Shown here: piece by piece, positions 31,213 to 39,909 of the stretch
How positions within the stretch are numbered: the first letter of the stretch is position 1
Layout of the letters: each line of letters starts with the position of its first letter
Source of the DNA: a virus
Reading direction: 5' to 3' (one strand)
IMG/VR virus record: IMGVR_UViG_3300045282_000052
Coordinates: 1 to 47,906 of that record
DNA: 47,906 nucleotides
The notes under the pieces: model-generated
Databases searched by the model: none
What the model was told of the DNA's origin: nothing
The model's input: the letters and a program-made list of their open reading frames with translations, nothing else
Position numbers and translations under genes: made by a program

Positions 31213-31793
31213 AGCAAGCTAACCAAGGCGTTCATGGTCGGGGTGTTTGTGGTCTGATCGAAAGTCAGTTCGATCTTCTCGTAGCCGTACAGCGGAATAA
31301 TCAGGTAGCCGGGGGTGTCATTGGCCGGAGACAGGATTTCGATCCTTCCCCAATTCGCATCAGCCGTCGAGATCGTGCCCCAGACGAGAGCTTGCCGAGC
31401 GGCAACAAGCACAATCGTATCGCAAAAGAACTCCGTGGCCGGAACTGGCGATCCGGCCACTCCGGTCACATTGCCCATGATGCACGTCACTTCGGCGATG
31501 ATCGTCGGATACCAAAGGATAGACCCAGGAGCGCCAGCGCCAATACGCTGCCAGCCGAGAATCCGCAGCGAGAAGGCGTCATTGTTCGCGCCCAAGCCAA
31601 TCGGCCATACCTTCGCAAACTGCGCAGAGATGCCGTCACCGTAAGCCGTCCCTGGAGCAGAGTCAGGGGTCAGGTTCAAGATGCCGTCGTTCGTCGGCTC
31701 CGTGATCGTTGGTATCTTCGAGGCAAAGGAAGACGTGTTGGCGTTCGTCGCCCAAACCCGCCTTGCCGGTCGCGTGATGCCTTCGAGTTGCAT
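31209..31793 (-). CDS. structural protein, 194 aa
   Basis: ATG 31793 with GGAGAAGG upstream is preferred over TTG 31805. Starts MQLEGITRPARRVWATNAN; strand-rich C-terminal half (GYLIIPLYGYEKIELTFDQ). No family recognised; probably a tail or head surface component by position. A T-tailed hairpin lies just upstream of it. Confidence 0.6.
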   Translation of the reverse strand: MQLEGITRPARRVWATNANTSSFASKIPTITEPTNDGILNLTPDSAPGTAYGDGISAQFAKVWPIGLGANNDAFSLRILGWQRIGAGAPGSILWYPTIIAEVTCIMGNVTGVAGSPVPATEFFCDTIVLVAARQALVWGTISTADANWGRIEILSPANDTPGYLIIPLYGYEKIELTFDQTTNTPTMNALVSLL

Positions 31794-31803
31794 GACCTTC
31801 TCC

Positions 31804-31843
31804 AAAAAGAAAGACCGCTGACCGTTGCCCGGCCAGCGGTCTT
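31804..31843 (-). terminator. intrinsic terminator inside the late operon, - strand
   Basis: Read on the - strand, AAGACCGCTG and CAGCGGTCTT (arms 31834-31843 and 31811-31820) form a 10-bp stem followed by TTTCTTTTT. It lies between the genes at 31914-32453 and 31209-31793, so it could cut expression of the downstream tail genes relative to the upstream ones. Confidence 0.7.
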
Positions 31844-31913
31844 CGTGTTACAGCCGCCCCCAGGTGGCGTTTGTCCGAGCAGGATTTCAAAAACAAACCG
31901 GGGACGGCGTGCA

Positions 31914-32453
31914 TCAAACGTGGCTGAAAGGCGTTGCCTCCGTGCTGTTGGAGGTCGTCTGCCCGTGGACTGCCCATACTCCAGCCAAAACGTCTTCAAG
32001 CGTGATCCAATCCCCGATGGTGAAGCCGCCCTGCGTTCCACCGTTCAGGGTAATGAGATTCGAGTTCGTCGAAGTGATCCACGGCTGCGACAAATCGGGC
32101 GTCTCCGTCGTCGAACAGGTATTGACGACCCCTTTGAAAATATCCGTCGTCGGTGCCGTGGCAATCGTGTACGATCCCGACGTATTCACGATTCCGATCA
32201 TGAACTTGACTTTCATCCCTGATCCGGTTGCTGCTGGAAGCGTGGACGCGAACCCGGCCAGCAGGCTCAGCAAAATCGTCTTGCCATCGTGCAGCGCCTT
32301 CGTTACCGCCAAAGTGGTAATCGCTGTCACCAGTGAGTTCGCGGAGTCAATCGTCTTGCCGCCAACGGTCGTTCCCGCAGGCAAGGCAATCGGGTCCGGC
32401 CACGTTTCCGTGCCCATGAGCCGCTTGACGATTGAAGTAGGGGTTGTCGGCAT
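31914..32453 (-). CDS. hypothetical structural protein, 179 aa
   Basis: Start at 32453 follows GTAAGGAGCATTCA. Sequence alternates strands and Thr/Ser/Gly turns (GMKVKFMIGIVNTSGSYTIATAP), consistent with a decoration or head-surface protein. The intrinsic terminator that follows it would make this gene and those upstream a higher-expressed segment. No family recognised. Confidence 0.6.
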   Translation of the reverse strand: MPTTPTSIVKRLMGTETWPDPIALPAGTTVGGKTIDSANSLVTAITTLAVTKALHDGKTILLSLLAGFASTLPAATGSGMKVKFMIGIVNTSGSYTIATAPTTDIFKGVVNTCSTTETPDLSQPWITSTNSNLITLNGGTQGGFTIGDWITLEDVLAGVWAVHGQTTSNSTEATPFSHV

Positions 32454-32463
32454 TGAATGCTCC

Positions 32464-32709
32464 TTACGCGATGTTGACCCAGGTTGCGCTCGTGGCCGTG
32501 CCGACGTTAACATAGAGGACCGAACCAACTGTCCCCTTCCAGTTCTGGAACAATGCCCCAGGAGCAAAACCAGCGATGCCGTTTGTCGGAACACCCGTAG
32601 TCGCTGCCGAAGACGTGCCCGGCATGGTCGGGAACCCTTTGAGATGGCCAAGGCCCGAAACAAACTCGTCTCGGTCTATGCCAGACTGCTTGTTAATTCT
32701 TGAACTCAT
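32464..32709 (-). CDS. hypothetical small structural protein, 81 aa
   Basis: Starts MSSRINKQSGIDRDEFVSGLG after GAGGTAAGCC; second half GALFQNWKGTVGSVLYVNVGTATSATWVNIA is a repeat-like beta motif seen in short phage virion proteins, split here for length at residues 52-81. Immediately downstream of the opposite-strand HNH gene, so transcription must cross or restart here. Confidence 0.6.
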   Translation of the reverse strand: MSSRINKQSGIDRDEFVSGLGHLKGFPTMPGTSSAATTGVPTNGIAGFAPGALFQNWKGTVGSVLYVNVGTATSATWVNIA

Positions 32710-32800
32710 GGCTTACCTCATACAATAAAAGCAGGCCGGACGGGAGTTACGATCCCGCTCGACCCTGACCATAAGCAAACCTGTTTTGGAGGTTCACGTC

Positions 32801-33322
32801 ATGGCTCAGGACATTGTACTGACCTGTTGCTCCTGTAAAGAAACTAAGCCAACTTCGGATTTTCATAAGCAACCATCGCTTCGGAGCGGTTTTGACCGCA
32901 AATGCAAGTCTTGCCGAAGGGCTATCACGGAAACTTATCGAAAAACGCCAAGAGCCAAGGAACTCATCAAGGAAAGAAGCAAAAGACCCAAGCAAAGAGC
33001 CGCCATGCGAAGATACAAGAAAAGTGAAAAGGGCCGGTCGGCATCTGCTCGTGAGCGAACGACAAATAAATTCAAACAGAGAATGGCCCGCTACTATGCA
33101 GCCAACGCCGGTTCCGACAAAATTAAATCCCGATGCGCAGTCGGCAACGCCATTCGTCGTGGAGCGATTCCGGCAGCAAAAACTTTGACGTGTCGCTGCG
33201 GGAAACCCGCCCAGCATTACCATCACCATCTTGGGTACGAAAAAAAGCATCGCCTTCACGTTATTCCTTTATGCACCGAATGCCACTACCTAGCAGATCA
33301 TCCGAAATTTTGCCCCATATAA
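32801..33322 (+). CDS. HNH endonuclease on the opposite strand within the late operon
   Basis: 173 residues, ATG 32801 with TTTTGGAGG upstream. N-terminus: CCSCKETKPTSDF...RKCKSCRRA, a zinc module shared with the 15808 protein. A basic helical linker (residues 45-115) leads to CRCGKPAQHYHHHLG and VIPLCTECHYLADHP, the HNH metal finger. It is the only + strand gene between 17195 and the right end and overlaps the end of the - strand gene at 33298 by 25 bp: a clear insertion of a selfish gene into a structural operon. Confidence 0.85.
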   Translation: MAQDIVLTCCSCKETKPTSDFHKQPSLRSGFDRKCKSCRRAITETYRKTPRAKELIKERSKRPKQRAAMRRYKKSEKGRSASARERTTNKFKQRMARYYAANAGSDKIKSRCAVGNAIRRGAIPAAKTLTCRCGKPAQHYHHHLGYEKKHRLHVIPLCTECHYLADHPKFCPI

Positions 33323-34086
33323 GTTGCTGGCCGTGGGAAGTTCAGCCCAATTCTCCGGTCCCACCTTGCATTGTCCGAGCGGTCCCCGTTATAGCCCAGA
33401 TTTTGCGGCTTGTTCTTCCGGTCCATGCCAATCGAGGCCATTAACCGCTCCGCGAACTTCATCGTGTGGACCGAAACCGCGTCGTCGTATCGTTGCTCCG
33501 CAATCGCCAGACAACTCTCAAGGATCGTCTCGACATGGGCCGCGCCTCCGTAAACGAATGGCGACTGGCCGTTGAGCATGTCGGGCAGGATGTAGTATTG
33601 AAACTGCAACTGGTAATTCTGATCCGCCTGCGGAAATAAGTACAACTGCTGCCTCTGCCCTGAATACTGCGTGGTCCCCTTTAACGGCTGAAGGGCAGCC
33701 ATCAAAGGTCGCCCTGTCTGAGTCGCGGTCAACGAATACTGCTGCCGGATGGACCCCTCGTTCTTCAGTTGGATCGGCGTCCAGCCGGTCGTTTGCGGCG
33801 ATAGTACCGTGATCTCGCCCTCGAATCCTCCGAAATCCTCCGGGAGCAACGCTGTTTGGTTTCCGACCGCGAAGTCCAATGTGCAGATGGGCCGAAGGAA
33901 AGACCAGTCATACGGACTGTTAGACCCCTGCATCGGAGGAGGAAAATAAAACTGCCGAATGCCAGACGCAACGCAGTCATCAAGAAACCCCTGATCGTGA
34001 ACGCTGAACGGAGGACCGGGCAGACCAAGGAAGTTTGCGACCTTGGCTAGGTAGTCATCATAACCGAGTACCAAAGTCGATTGCAC
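33298..34086 (-). CDS. tail tubular protein A-like/head-tail connector, 262 aa
   Basis: GTG start (34086) with GGTGGAAC upstream. The opening YDDYLAKVANFLGLPG and DDCVASGIRQFYFPPP, and the later AHVETILESCLAIAEQRYDD, fit the helical adaptor proteins (gp11-like) that join portal to tail in podoviruses. Downstream of capsid genes and upstream of tail genes, as expected. Its last 25 bp are overlapped by the opposite-strand HNH gene. Confidence 0.65.
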   Translation of the reverse strand: MQSTLVLGYDDYLAKVANFLGLPGPPFSVHDQGFLDDCVASGIRQFYFPPPMQGSNSPYDWSFLRPICTLDFAVGNQTALLPEDFGGFEGEITVLSPQTTGWTPIQLKNEGSIRQQYSLTATQTGRPLMAALQPLKGTTQYSGQRQQLYLFPQADQNYQLQFQYYILPDMLNGQSPFVYGGAAHVETILESCLAIAEQRYDDAVSVHTMKFAERLMASIGMDRKNKPQNLGYNGDRSDNARWDRRIGLNFPRPATYMGQNFG

Positions 34087-34094
34087 GTTCCACC

Positions 34095-34361
34095 TTACGA
34101 ATACGAGCAGTTATTGTGCATTCCCTTGCCGCCGCCCTTGGATTCCTTCTTGCCCTTCTTGCCCTTCTTCTTGGGCTTCTTCTCGGCCATCTCGTTGTCC
34201 GGATACTTCTCGCCCATCTCCTCTTTCGGCTTCTTCATGGCCTTCCCCTTCTTCACATGGGCTGGCAACGGGCCAGCGTTGTCAAAATGATGAGCCTTGG
34301 CAAAGGCTGCCCCTTTTACGCCGTAAATGAAACGGCGCTGAGCTTCACTTTTCGCTGGCAT
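34095..34361 (-). CDS. hypothetical Lys-rich protein, 88 aa
   Basis: Start at 34361 (MPAKSEAQRRFIYGVKGA); the N-terminus has the PAxSxAQRRFxxGVxxG pattern common in small phage proteins of unknown role, then a very Lys-rich tail (KKGKKGKKESKGGGKG). It may contact nucleic acid. It overlaps the end of the upstream gene. Confidence 0.65.
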   Translation of the reverse strand: MPAKSEAQRRFIYGVKGAAFAKAHHFDNAGPLPAHVKKGKAMKKPKEEMGEKYPDNEMAEKKPKKKGKKGKKESKGGGKGMHNNCSYS

Positions 34362-34677
34362 GATGCTTGCCCTTGTGCTTACCGTGGGCCTCTTCTTCCG
34401 GGGCCACTTCCGGGGGCGCTTCATCGGTTTTCTTGGCCATTGGTCCCGGAGGCGGTTGGTTCAGAGCCGCCAAGATCGCCTGAAGTAAGGCGGCGAAATT
34501 CGGCCCGTACTGCAAGAGCAAAGCGAACAGCGTTGCCCACGGGATGCCGATTGCCCGCGCCTGCTGAATGAGCGGCGCGACTTCGGGCATGGATTCGCTG
34601 ACAAGCGACTGAATCGCCTCCTCCTGTGGATGCGGTTCCTTGTCGAACGTCAAAGTCGCCTTGGCAAGATTGTGCAT
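34345..34677 (-). CDS. hypothetical protein with hydrophobic segment, 110 aa
   Basis: Starts MHNLAKATLTFDKEPHPQ after GGAGATAGTC. Residues 45-70 (PWATLFALLLQYGPNFAALLQ within it) are hydrophobic and could insert in a membrane, followed by a Pro/Glu/His/Lys-rich tail. A holin or other membrane role is possible but the length of the segment is borderline. Position is between capsid and tail genes. Confidence 0.55.
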   Translation of the reverse strand: MHNLAKATLTFDKEPHPQEEAIQSLVSESMPEVAPLIQQARAIGIPWATLFALLLQYGPNFAALLQAILAALNQPPPGPMAKKTDEAPPEVAPEEEAHGKHKGKHHASEK

Positions 34678-34690
34678 GACTATCTCCCTG

Positions 34691-35743
34691 TTACGAGTTG
34701 GCCAGTTGAAGAACGCGAATCCAGTCCACCTTGATCGTGCCCGGCGAGGAACCGGCGTCGTTCATCACGGCAATCGTCGGCCCCATGAAGCCGGTCGGGA
34801 ACGCCGTTCCTTGAACGTTGGTACTGGTCAAGAACGCCGCAGCCGGAAGGCCGTTGACGTAAATCTTGATGAGCGGACGGGCCAGAACGCCAACCGTCTG
34901 GCCGGTGGACGCCAAGGTAATCAGTGCCGCTGGGTTCCCTGCGGTCGGGTCGAACACGAAGCCGAGCTTGACTTGTTGGTTCGCCGTCAAGACAGCGCCG
35001 ATAACCGAGTTCATCAGCGTGGTCAAGTTGGTCGGGAGGACGACCGTTCCGCCCGCCAAGTTGTAAGCGAAAGACCATTCGTTCGCGACCGAACCCTTCG
35101 AGAAGAAGCCGATGAAGTTCGGCGTCGTCGAAAGCGTGTCGATGGTCGTGGTGATCGGGATGCCGCCAACCGCCAGACCCGAAGAGGTCGTGTGATCGCA
35201 CAGACCGACAAAGCAGTCGATCAGCGTTGCCGTCACCACGGAGCGGGCCAGTCGAGCCTCAAACCAGAGCGGCTGATTCAGGGCCAGCGTGGAAGTCGTG
35301 GTGATTCGGTACGAGGAGGCCGTGCTGCTGAGCGTCACGCCCTCATTGTCGCCGTCCGAACCCAGGACAATGACGCCGCCTTCCAACTGGCCGTCCGCCT
35401 GAATCGCGGCAGCGCCAATGTCGGCATAGCACGTCCACTGACCCATGCTCCCGGTAATGGCAGCCGTGTTCGGCCCCATGTTGCCGGTCATGATAAAGTC
35501 ATCGAAGAAGTACATGCCGAGGCTGGGATCTTCCATCACGGCGGCAAGCGGAGCCTTCGCCCAAATCGCCGGGGATGGTCCGCGAGTCGCATCGGCAGTC
35601 GTGATCGACCCCGCGTAGTTGGCGGTCTTGACGACGTTCGCGCGGCCAAGAGCTTCAAGGCGAAGGCGGCGCTGCGTTCGGCGCGAAAGCCCAACAATCG
35701 GAATATTGAGGGGATTGCCGGGAAGGTATACGCTCTTTTGCAT
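34691..35743 (-). CDS. capsid-associated concanavalin-like structural protein, 350 aa
   Basis: N-terminus basic (SRRTQRRLRLEALGR), then PSLGMYFFDDFIMTG, WFEARLARS, FIGFFSKGSVANEWSFAY and IKIYVNGLPA, a lectin-like beta-sandwich pattern common in capsid-linked proteins of environmental podoviruses. It lies just after the capsid gene and a small protein. Probably a head-decoration or fibre component. CAAGGAG precedes its ATG. Confidence 0.65.
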   Translation of the reverse strand: MQKSVYLPGNPLNIPIVGLSRRTQRRLRLEALGRANVVKTANYAGSITTADATRGPSPAIWAKAPLAAVMEDPSLGMYFFDDFIMTGNMGPNTAAITGSMGQWTCYADIGAAAIQADGQLEGGVIVLGSDGDNEGVTLSSTASSYRITTTSTLALNQPLWFEARLARSVVTATLIDCFVGLCDHTTSSGLAVGGIPITTTIDTLSTTPNFIGFFSKGSVANEWSFAYNLAGGTVVLPTNLTTLMNSVIGAVLTANQQVKLGFVFDPTAGNPAALITLASTGQTVGVLARPLIKIYVNGLPAAAFLTSTNVQGTAFPTGFMGPTIAVMNDAGSSPGTIKVDWIRVLQLANS

Positions 35744-35755
35744 GATGGCTCCTTG

Positions 35756-36115
35756 TTAAACCGCTTCGGCCAGTTCTTCCACTTCGGCCTTGACGTGCTT
35801 GGTGTACCACTCCAACGCCTCGTCCGCCGTGCAGTCACGATAAACGCGGGCGGAAACCCACAACTTCATCATGTGCGTTCCCGATTCGGTCTTCTGCGGA
35901 TATTCCGGGTTCACCAGAACGTCCTTTTTGCCCACCTTCTGCACGGTCTTGCAGGTCACGACCGGCTGATTCCGATGGTTCCAGATCAGCAGTTCGATCC
36001 GCTTGTTGTCGTTCGTGAAGCCGACCAGATGAGCGCAATAGTTGCGCTCGTCGAGTTCGGCGTCCGTGCAACCGAAGGGACAGTGATTCAGTTCGCGACC
36101 GTTTACGTCTTTCAT
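35756..36115 (-). CDS. hypothetical protein, 119 aa
   Basis: Read from ATG 36115 (a TTG-started extension to 36136 is less likely). Contains HCPFGCTDAELDERNYC near the N-terminus (cysteine/His-rich start), then strand-rich parts and a helical end. It follows the major capsid gene closely and may be a capsid-associated accessory; not recognised. Confidence 0.65.
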   Translation of the reverse strand: MKDVNGRELNHCPFGCTDAELDERNYCAHLVGFTNDNKRIELLIWNHRNQPVVTCKTVQKVGKKDVLVNPEYPQKTESGTHMMKLWVSARVYRDCTADEALEWYTKHVKAEVEELAEAV

Positions 36116-36144
36116 GATTGCATAAGTCCTTATCAATTAACTGT

Positions 36145-37191
36145 TTACGAGGGGTATGTCGTGCCATTACTCAAAACGAACCCGCCCTCGCGGATATTCT
36201 TCGACACCCATTGCAGCGTGCAATCGATGAAGTACGAGGCCACGGTATGCTGGCCGGGAGTGATCGGAACGTTCGTCTCGCGCATCCATTCGCCGCGAAG
36301 GATGTACGTCTTGAACCAGCCCCAATTGATGCCGTAGAACGGGTTCGTCGTGTCCCGATCCAGCCACGGAACCCACGTCACGGGAAGACGGCGGAACAAA
36401 GTCTTGCCGTCGTACTTCGCGATGTCGGGGCCGAGGTTGTCGTTCTGGGACTCGCACGCTTCCTCAAGGGGCTGGATGACCGCGTAATTCGTGTAGAAGC
36501 CCCACTTGTCGCCCGTGTTCGGCGTGGGAATACCTTCGGTCGGCGGACGGAAGCGGGTCTTCACCGCCGCCTGACGCGCCTCGCGAATGAAATCGTCGCG
36601 GGAAACTGCCGCGAATGGAGCCGCCCAATTCGCCCAACCTGCATACTGGGTCTTGGTCAGACCTGCCTTGTTTGGGAAACCGGAAAGCGTGTCGCCCGTG
36701 AAACCGCGCGTGGCATTCTTCGTCACCCAATAGGGCAGGCCGAAAGGCGTCTTCGCATCGGTGGGCGAGGGAGCGCCCCAGAACAGGCTCTCGACCAGTT
36801 CGGCCAGCGAGATCATCGCCTTGATGCGCTCCGTCTTCACGAAGTCCACGATGCGGGCCGGTTCCCGGTTCATCTCCATCAACTGACGGATAATCATGTA
36901 CGAGGTCTGGATATGCCGCCAAACTGTGCTGGCCTGCACCATCCCATCCACCATGTTCACGTTGTCCGATTCCGCCAAGCTGACGGTGCGGGCCGCGTTG
37001 GACTGATTGACGAGGACGTTGTACTGGATGCCGGAACCTGATTCGAGAACTGCCCGGTTCTCGTTCAGAAGCTCCTGCATCGCGACATGCTCTTGAATGT
37101 TCGAGCTAATGTCGGTGAACTTCGGCTTGCCCAAATCCTTCAGGGTATCGGCTACAAAATCGCCAACGTTTTCAGCTTGAATCACTGGCAT
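36145..37191 (-). CDS. major capsid protein
   Basis: 348 residues directly after the scaffold gene. Typical of podovirus coat proteins of HK97 fold: N-terminal arm (QEHVAMQELLNENR), long helix TVWRHIQTSYMIIRQLMEMNREP, then FGLPYWVTKNATRGFTG and a beta-rich end LRGEWMRETNVPITPGQHTV (each within its own segment). CAAAAAGGAAACTACG before the ATG is a strong ribosome-binding site. No decoration domain insertion is seen. Probably one of the most highly expressed genes of the window. Confidence 0.85.
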   Translation of the reverse strand: MPVIQAENVGDFVADTLKDLGKPKFTDISSNIQEHVAMQELLNENRAVLESGSGIQYNVLVNQSNAARTVSLAESDNVNMVDGMVQASTVWRHIQTSYMIIRQLMEMNREPARIVDFVKTERIKAMISLAELVESLFWGAPSPTDAKTPFGLPYWVTKNATRGFTGDTLSGFPNKAGLTKTQYAGWANWAAPFAAVSRDDFIREARQAAVKTRFRPPTEGIPTPNTGDKWGFYTNYAVIQPLEEACESQNDNLGPDIAKYDGKTLFRRLPVTWVPWLDRDTTNPFYGINWGWFKTYILRGEWMRETNVPITPGQHTVASYFIDCTLQWVSKNIREGGFVLSNGTTYPS

Positions 37192-37215
37192 CGTAGTTTC
37201 CTTTTTGTGAGTTGG

Positions 37216-38196
37216 CTACTTCAGCAACCCTGCTCGGATTTCTTGATCGCCTGTGTACGTTGGCGCAACACCCATCTTCGCCGCCAAGTTCCGGAGAGCC
37301 TTTTCCTCGCCCGGTGGAAGCTCCCCACCTCCTCGATTCGTCGGAACCTCCAATGCACCTTCTCGGTACTCTTCTTCGGTAAACTTCGGCTTGACGGCGG
37401 GAGCCTTGGGTTTACCGTTCCCGTTGGCGCTTGGGATGGCGTTGTAATCGTTGGCGGGAGCGACTTCGACTGCCGGGCCATACATTTCGAGGGCGGCGGC
37501 TTTGATCTTTTTCTGCATCATCTTCGGACTGTCTTCCGAAGAGAGATTGGCAGCGCCCAAAATGGCCATGCGGCGTTTGCGGAAAGGGTCGTTCGGCTGC
37601 ATCTCCAGACCGCTGCCCTTGCCGAAGAACTTCTCGTAGGGAGCGCCCAATGCCTCGAAGCCGTCATCGAAGATTTCGGCATTCGAGCGAGCCGTCCGGC
37701 GCTGCTCTTGCTCGACGAGTTGGCCTTGCGACTGGCGAAGCTCCTTGTTTTCTTTGGCGAGCTTCTTTAGAAGGTTAGCCATGCGCGGGTCAAGGTCAGC
37801 TTCCAAGTCGCCAAGGCCAAGCTCACCTTCGACCGGGGGGACTTCGGGAGGAAGAGGACGCACTTGCCCGTCTTGAATGGTTCGCTGAAGTGCCGCCTGT
37901 TTGCGATTCTCGTCTTGACGCAGCTTCATCTTCCACAGCATGTCGCTGAGCTTCTGCGTGGGAAGTTCGGCAACGTCGTCATCGGCCAATCCGAAATAGG
38001 CGGCGGCGTCGAGAATATGCTGAGGGTGTTGGGGCTTGACGGGGACTTCAACCGGAGTTTCGACGGGAGCTTCTTGGGGAATGAATCGCCCGGTGGCCGG
38101 GTCGCGAGGAGTTTCGATGGGTGCGGACCCTAGCAAGCCAAGGTCGGCTGTTTCTGGAGGAGTCGCTACTTCGCTCGGACTTTGTTCGTTTGGCAT
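37216..38196 (-). CDS. scaffolding protein
   Basis: 326 residues: Pro/Glu/Ala-rich N-terminus (residues 1-55), a helical charged centre (DMLWKMKLRQDENRKQA, KKLAKENKELRQSQGQLVE coiled coil), and a proline-rich C-terminus with helix at the end. Position just before the capsid gene and composition fit a capsid scaffold. A weak promoter candidate lies upstream. Confidence 0.75.
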   Translation of the reverse strand: MPNEQSPSEVATPPETADLGLLGSAPIETPRDPATGRFIPQEAPVETPVEVPVKPQHPQHILDAAAYFGLADDDVAELPTQKLSDMLWKMKLRQDENRKQAALQRTIQDGQVRPLPPEVPPVEGELGLGDLEADLDPRMANLLKKLAKENKELRQSQGQLVEQEQRRTARSNAEIFDDGFEALGAPYEKFFGKGSGLEMQPNDPFRKRRMAILGAANLSSEDSPKMMQKKIKAAALEMYGPAVEVAPANDYNAIPSANGNGKPKAPAVKPKFTEEEYREGALEVPTNRGGGELPPGEEKALRNLAAKMGVAPTYTGDQEIRAGLLK

Positions 38197-38238
38197 GTCA
38201 TGGTCTTTTCCCCTGCTCGGAAGAAGCCCACGCGCACA

Positions 38239-38267
38239 ATCCTATAACTCCGCAACATTTATTACAA
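38239..38267 (-). promoter_or_regulatory. possible promoter before scaffold and capsid genes
   Basis: On the - strand TTGTAA (38262-38267), a 17-bp spacer and TAGGAT (38239-38244) lie in the 80-bp gap ahead of the scaffold gene. Match to a sigma-70 promoter is four of six in each box, so support is modest. Confidence 0.35.
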
Positions 38268-38276
38268 GGACATTTC

Positions 38277-38633
38277 TCAGAAAAAGGAAATCTGGGTAAG
38301 GCCGGTCGTGTCGTCCGCCGCGTCAATGAACAAGTCCGAGGGCCGATTTGCCGTATCGAACAAGACTACAGAAGGCGCAGCCGGGGGAATATTTATTCCC
38401 GCGTCTCCGCTCGTAGTCTTCGCTCGAAGGGCCAGCGCGTTGCCAATCGGCGGCGAGATGATGACGCCCACCGTGTTGCCGGGAACTGGAATGGTATTTA
38501 GCCCGGAGGCTAAAGTTAGCGAAGTTATGGATGGCGTGATCGAACCGGCAACAGTGATCGGCCCGAAGGTAAAAGAGCCGAAGGGAAGCGTTGCCGCTCC
38601 GGTTGCCTGAATGGTCAGAGTTGCGGCGGACAT
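38277..38633 (-). CDS. hypothetical beta-rich protein, 118 aa
   Basis: Start at 38633 (GGAGATAATT upstream). Sequence of Thr, Ser, Gly, Ile and Leu with regular strands (PFGSFTFGPITVAGSI, TVGVIISPPIGNAL); resembles small virion decoration or cement proteins. Location is between a secreted protease and the scaffold gene. No family recognised. Confidence 0.6.
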   Translation of the reverse strand: MSAATLTIQATGAATLPFGSFTFGPITVAGSITPSITSLTLASGLNTIPVPGNTVGVIISPPIGNALALRAKTTSGDAGINIPPAAPSVVLFDTANRPSDLFIDAADDTTGLTQISFF

Positions 38634-38635
38634 AA

Positions 38636-39907
38636 TTATCTCCTTCGTCCAAGAATGCCAACCCTTGCCGGAATATTGCATTGGCCATTTGCACAATTAC
38701 TGGTTGTTGCCTGAACGGAAGCAGGGCGAGGAGCCTGAACCTCGGATACTTTTCGAGGAACTTCCGACTGTATCACCTTCCTTGCTGGAGGACCGGCTTC
38801 AGTGGAAACTTGCTGCCCGTACAAGGATTCCCATTGCGCATCGGTAAGTTGCTGTGACCACCAATCACCCTTGGTCTGCTTTTTTAATGGCGGCTCTTGC
38901 GGGCCATTCAACTCGTCGAGCAGGTCGCGGACCTTCTTCATCGTCCCCACTGGAAGAACCTCGTAAGTTCCGTCCGAGCCGGGGCCGAAACCGTTAAGGG
39001 TGATTATCCGCTGTCCAGTCGGCGGCGGGGGTGGAGGAGGAGGCGGGGGGGGCGGCGGCGGAGGAGGAGGAAGCACGTTGACCGTACACCAGATAGCCTC
39101 GGTCCCAATTTGATTTGCTCCATATTCGACCCAGATAAAGCCTCCTTCGCCCCATTGCGTTGACCACTGGTTCTGGCAAAGGACTGCTCCCTTTGGGGAT
39201 TTGCTATCGTCCCAGCCGATCATCATGTAAGCGTGATCTACCTGTCCGCCGTGGTTCTTGAACAAGCCCCCTGTGTAACTATCCCAGCCGTCCGCGCTCC
39301 CAGCAACGCTGATCGCTCCGTACTGGAATATCGCCGTTTTTAGTTCCTGATAGGTCGGGAAGCGGTCGCTCTGGTCTGAAGTGGCGAATCCGAAGTCAGC
39401 GATCTTCCAAAGCTTCGTGCCCTGCTTCAATTTGCACGAGGAAGATCGCGCGAGGTACGGCCCGTAATCCGCCTCGGTCGGCAGGCCATTCGACTTACAC
39501 CATGCAATGATGTCGTACTCATCCCCGCCATTGCAGCCACCCCAATTATGGCAATCCATTCCGTACTGCTCAGCGAACCCAGCGCCGATGGACGCCTTGT
39601 ATCCAGCCTTGTAATGCGATGCGCTGCACGTCATCGCACCGGAGAATTGGTAACAAGAACCGCAGTTGCCCTGATCCTTGACGGCGGGCACCCAACCAAA
39701 GTCGCGGCAGTCGAATTTTGATGGCGGGGTAACGCTTGCCATTAACGAACGCATACGGTGATCGTGCCGCTGAAAAGCCTCGGCGTGACGAATGGCCTTC
39801 TGCTCTTTTGTTGGCGGAACATGACCACGCCCGCGCGGAGGCTTCACGTCCTGAGCAAGTGCCAAAGAGGACAGTAACAGGCTGAGGATAATCGCTATGG
39901 TCCGCAT
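38636..39907 (-). CDS. secreted papain-family (C1A-type) cysteine protease
   Basis: 423 residues. Residues 1-19 are a signal peptide (MRTIAIILSLLLSSLALAQ). The papain signature is complete: oxyanion Gln79, Cys85 in QGNCGSCYQF, GGCNGG at 123-128, His225 in VDHAYMMIGW, and Asn246 in CQNQWSTQWGEGGF. A run of 17 prolines (280-296) links to a C-terminal 125 residues ending NCANGQCNIPARVG. It follows three small membrane proteins in the operon, in the place where a lysis enzyme is usual, and no peptidoglycan hydrolase was recognised elsewhere. Proteolysis of a host envelope or of virion proteins are the options; the signal peptide favours the former. Confidence 0.85.
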   Translation of the reverse strand: MRTIAIILSLLLSSLALAQDVKPPRGRGHVPPTKEQKAIRHAEAFQRHDHRMRSLMASVTPPSKFDCRDFGWVPAVKDQGNCGSCYQFSGAMTCSASHYKAGYKASIGAGFAEQYGMDCHNWGGCNGGDEYDIIAWCKSNGLPTEADYGPYLARSSSCKLKQGTKLWKIADFGFATSDQSDRFPTYQELKTAIFQYGAISVAGSADGWDSYTGGLFKNHGGQVDHAYMMIGWDDSKSPKGAVLCQNQWSTQWGEGGFIWVEYGANQIGTEAIWCTVNVLPPPPPPPPPPPPPPPPPTGQRIITLNGFGPGSDGTYEVLPVGTMKKVRDLLDELNGPQEPPLKKQTKGDWWSQQLTDAQWESLYGQQVSTEAGPPARKVIQSEVPRKVSEVQAPRPASVQATTSNCANGQCNIPARVGILGRRR

Positions 39908-39909
39908 AG

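Noticed and set aside
34640-36337. 565-codon + strand frame opposite structural genes
   Set aside because: Antisense shadow across several coupled - strand genes; no ribosome-binding site or protein pattern.
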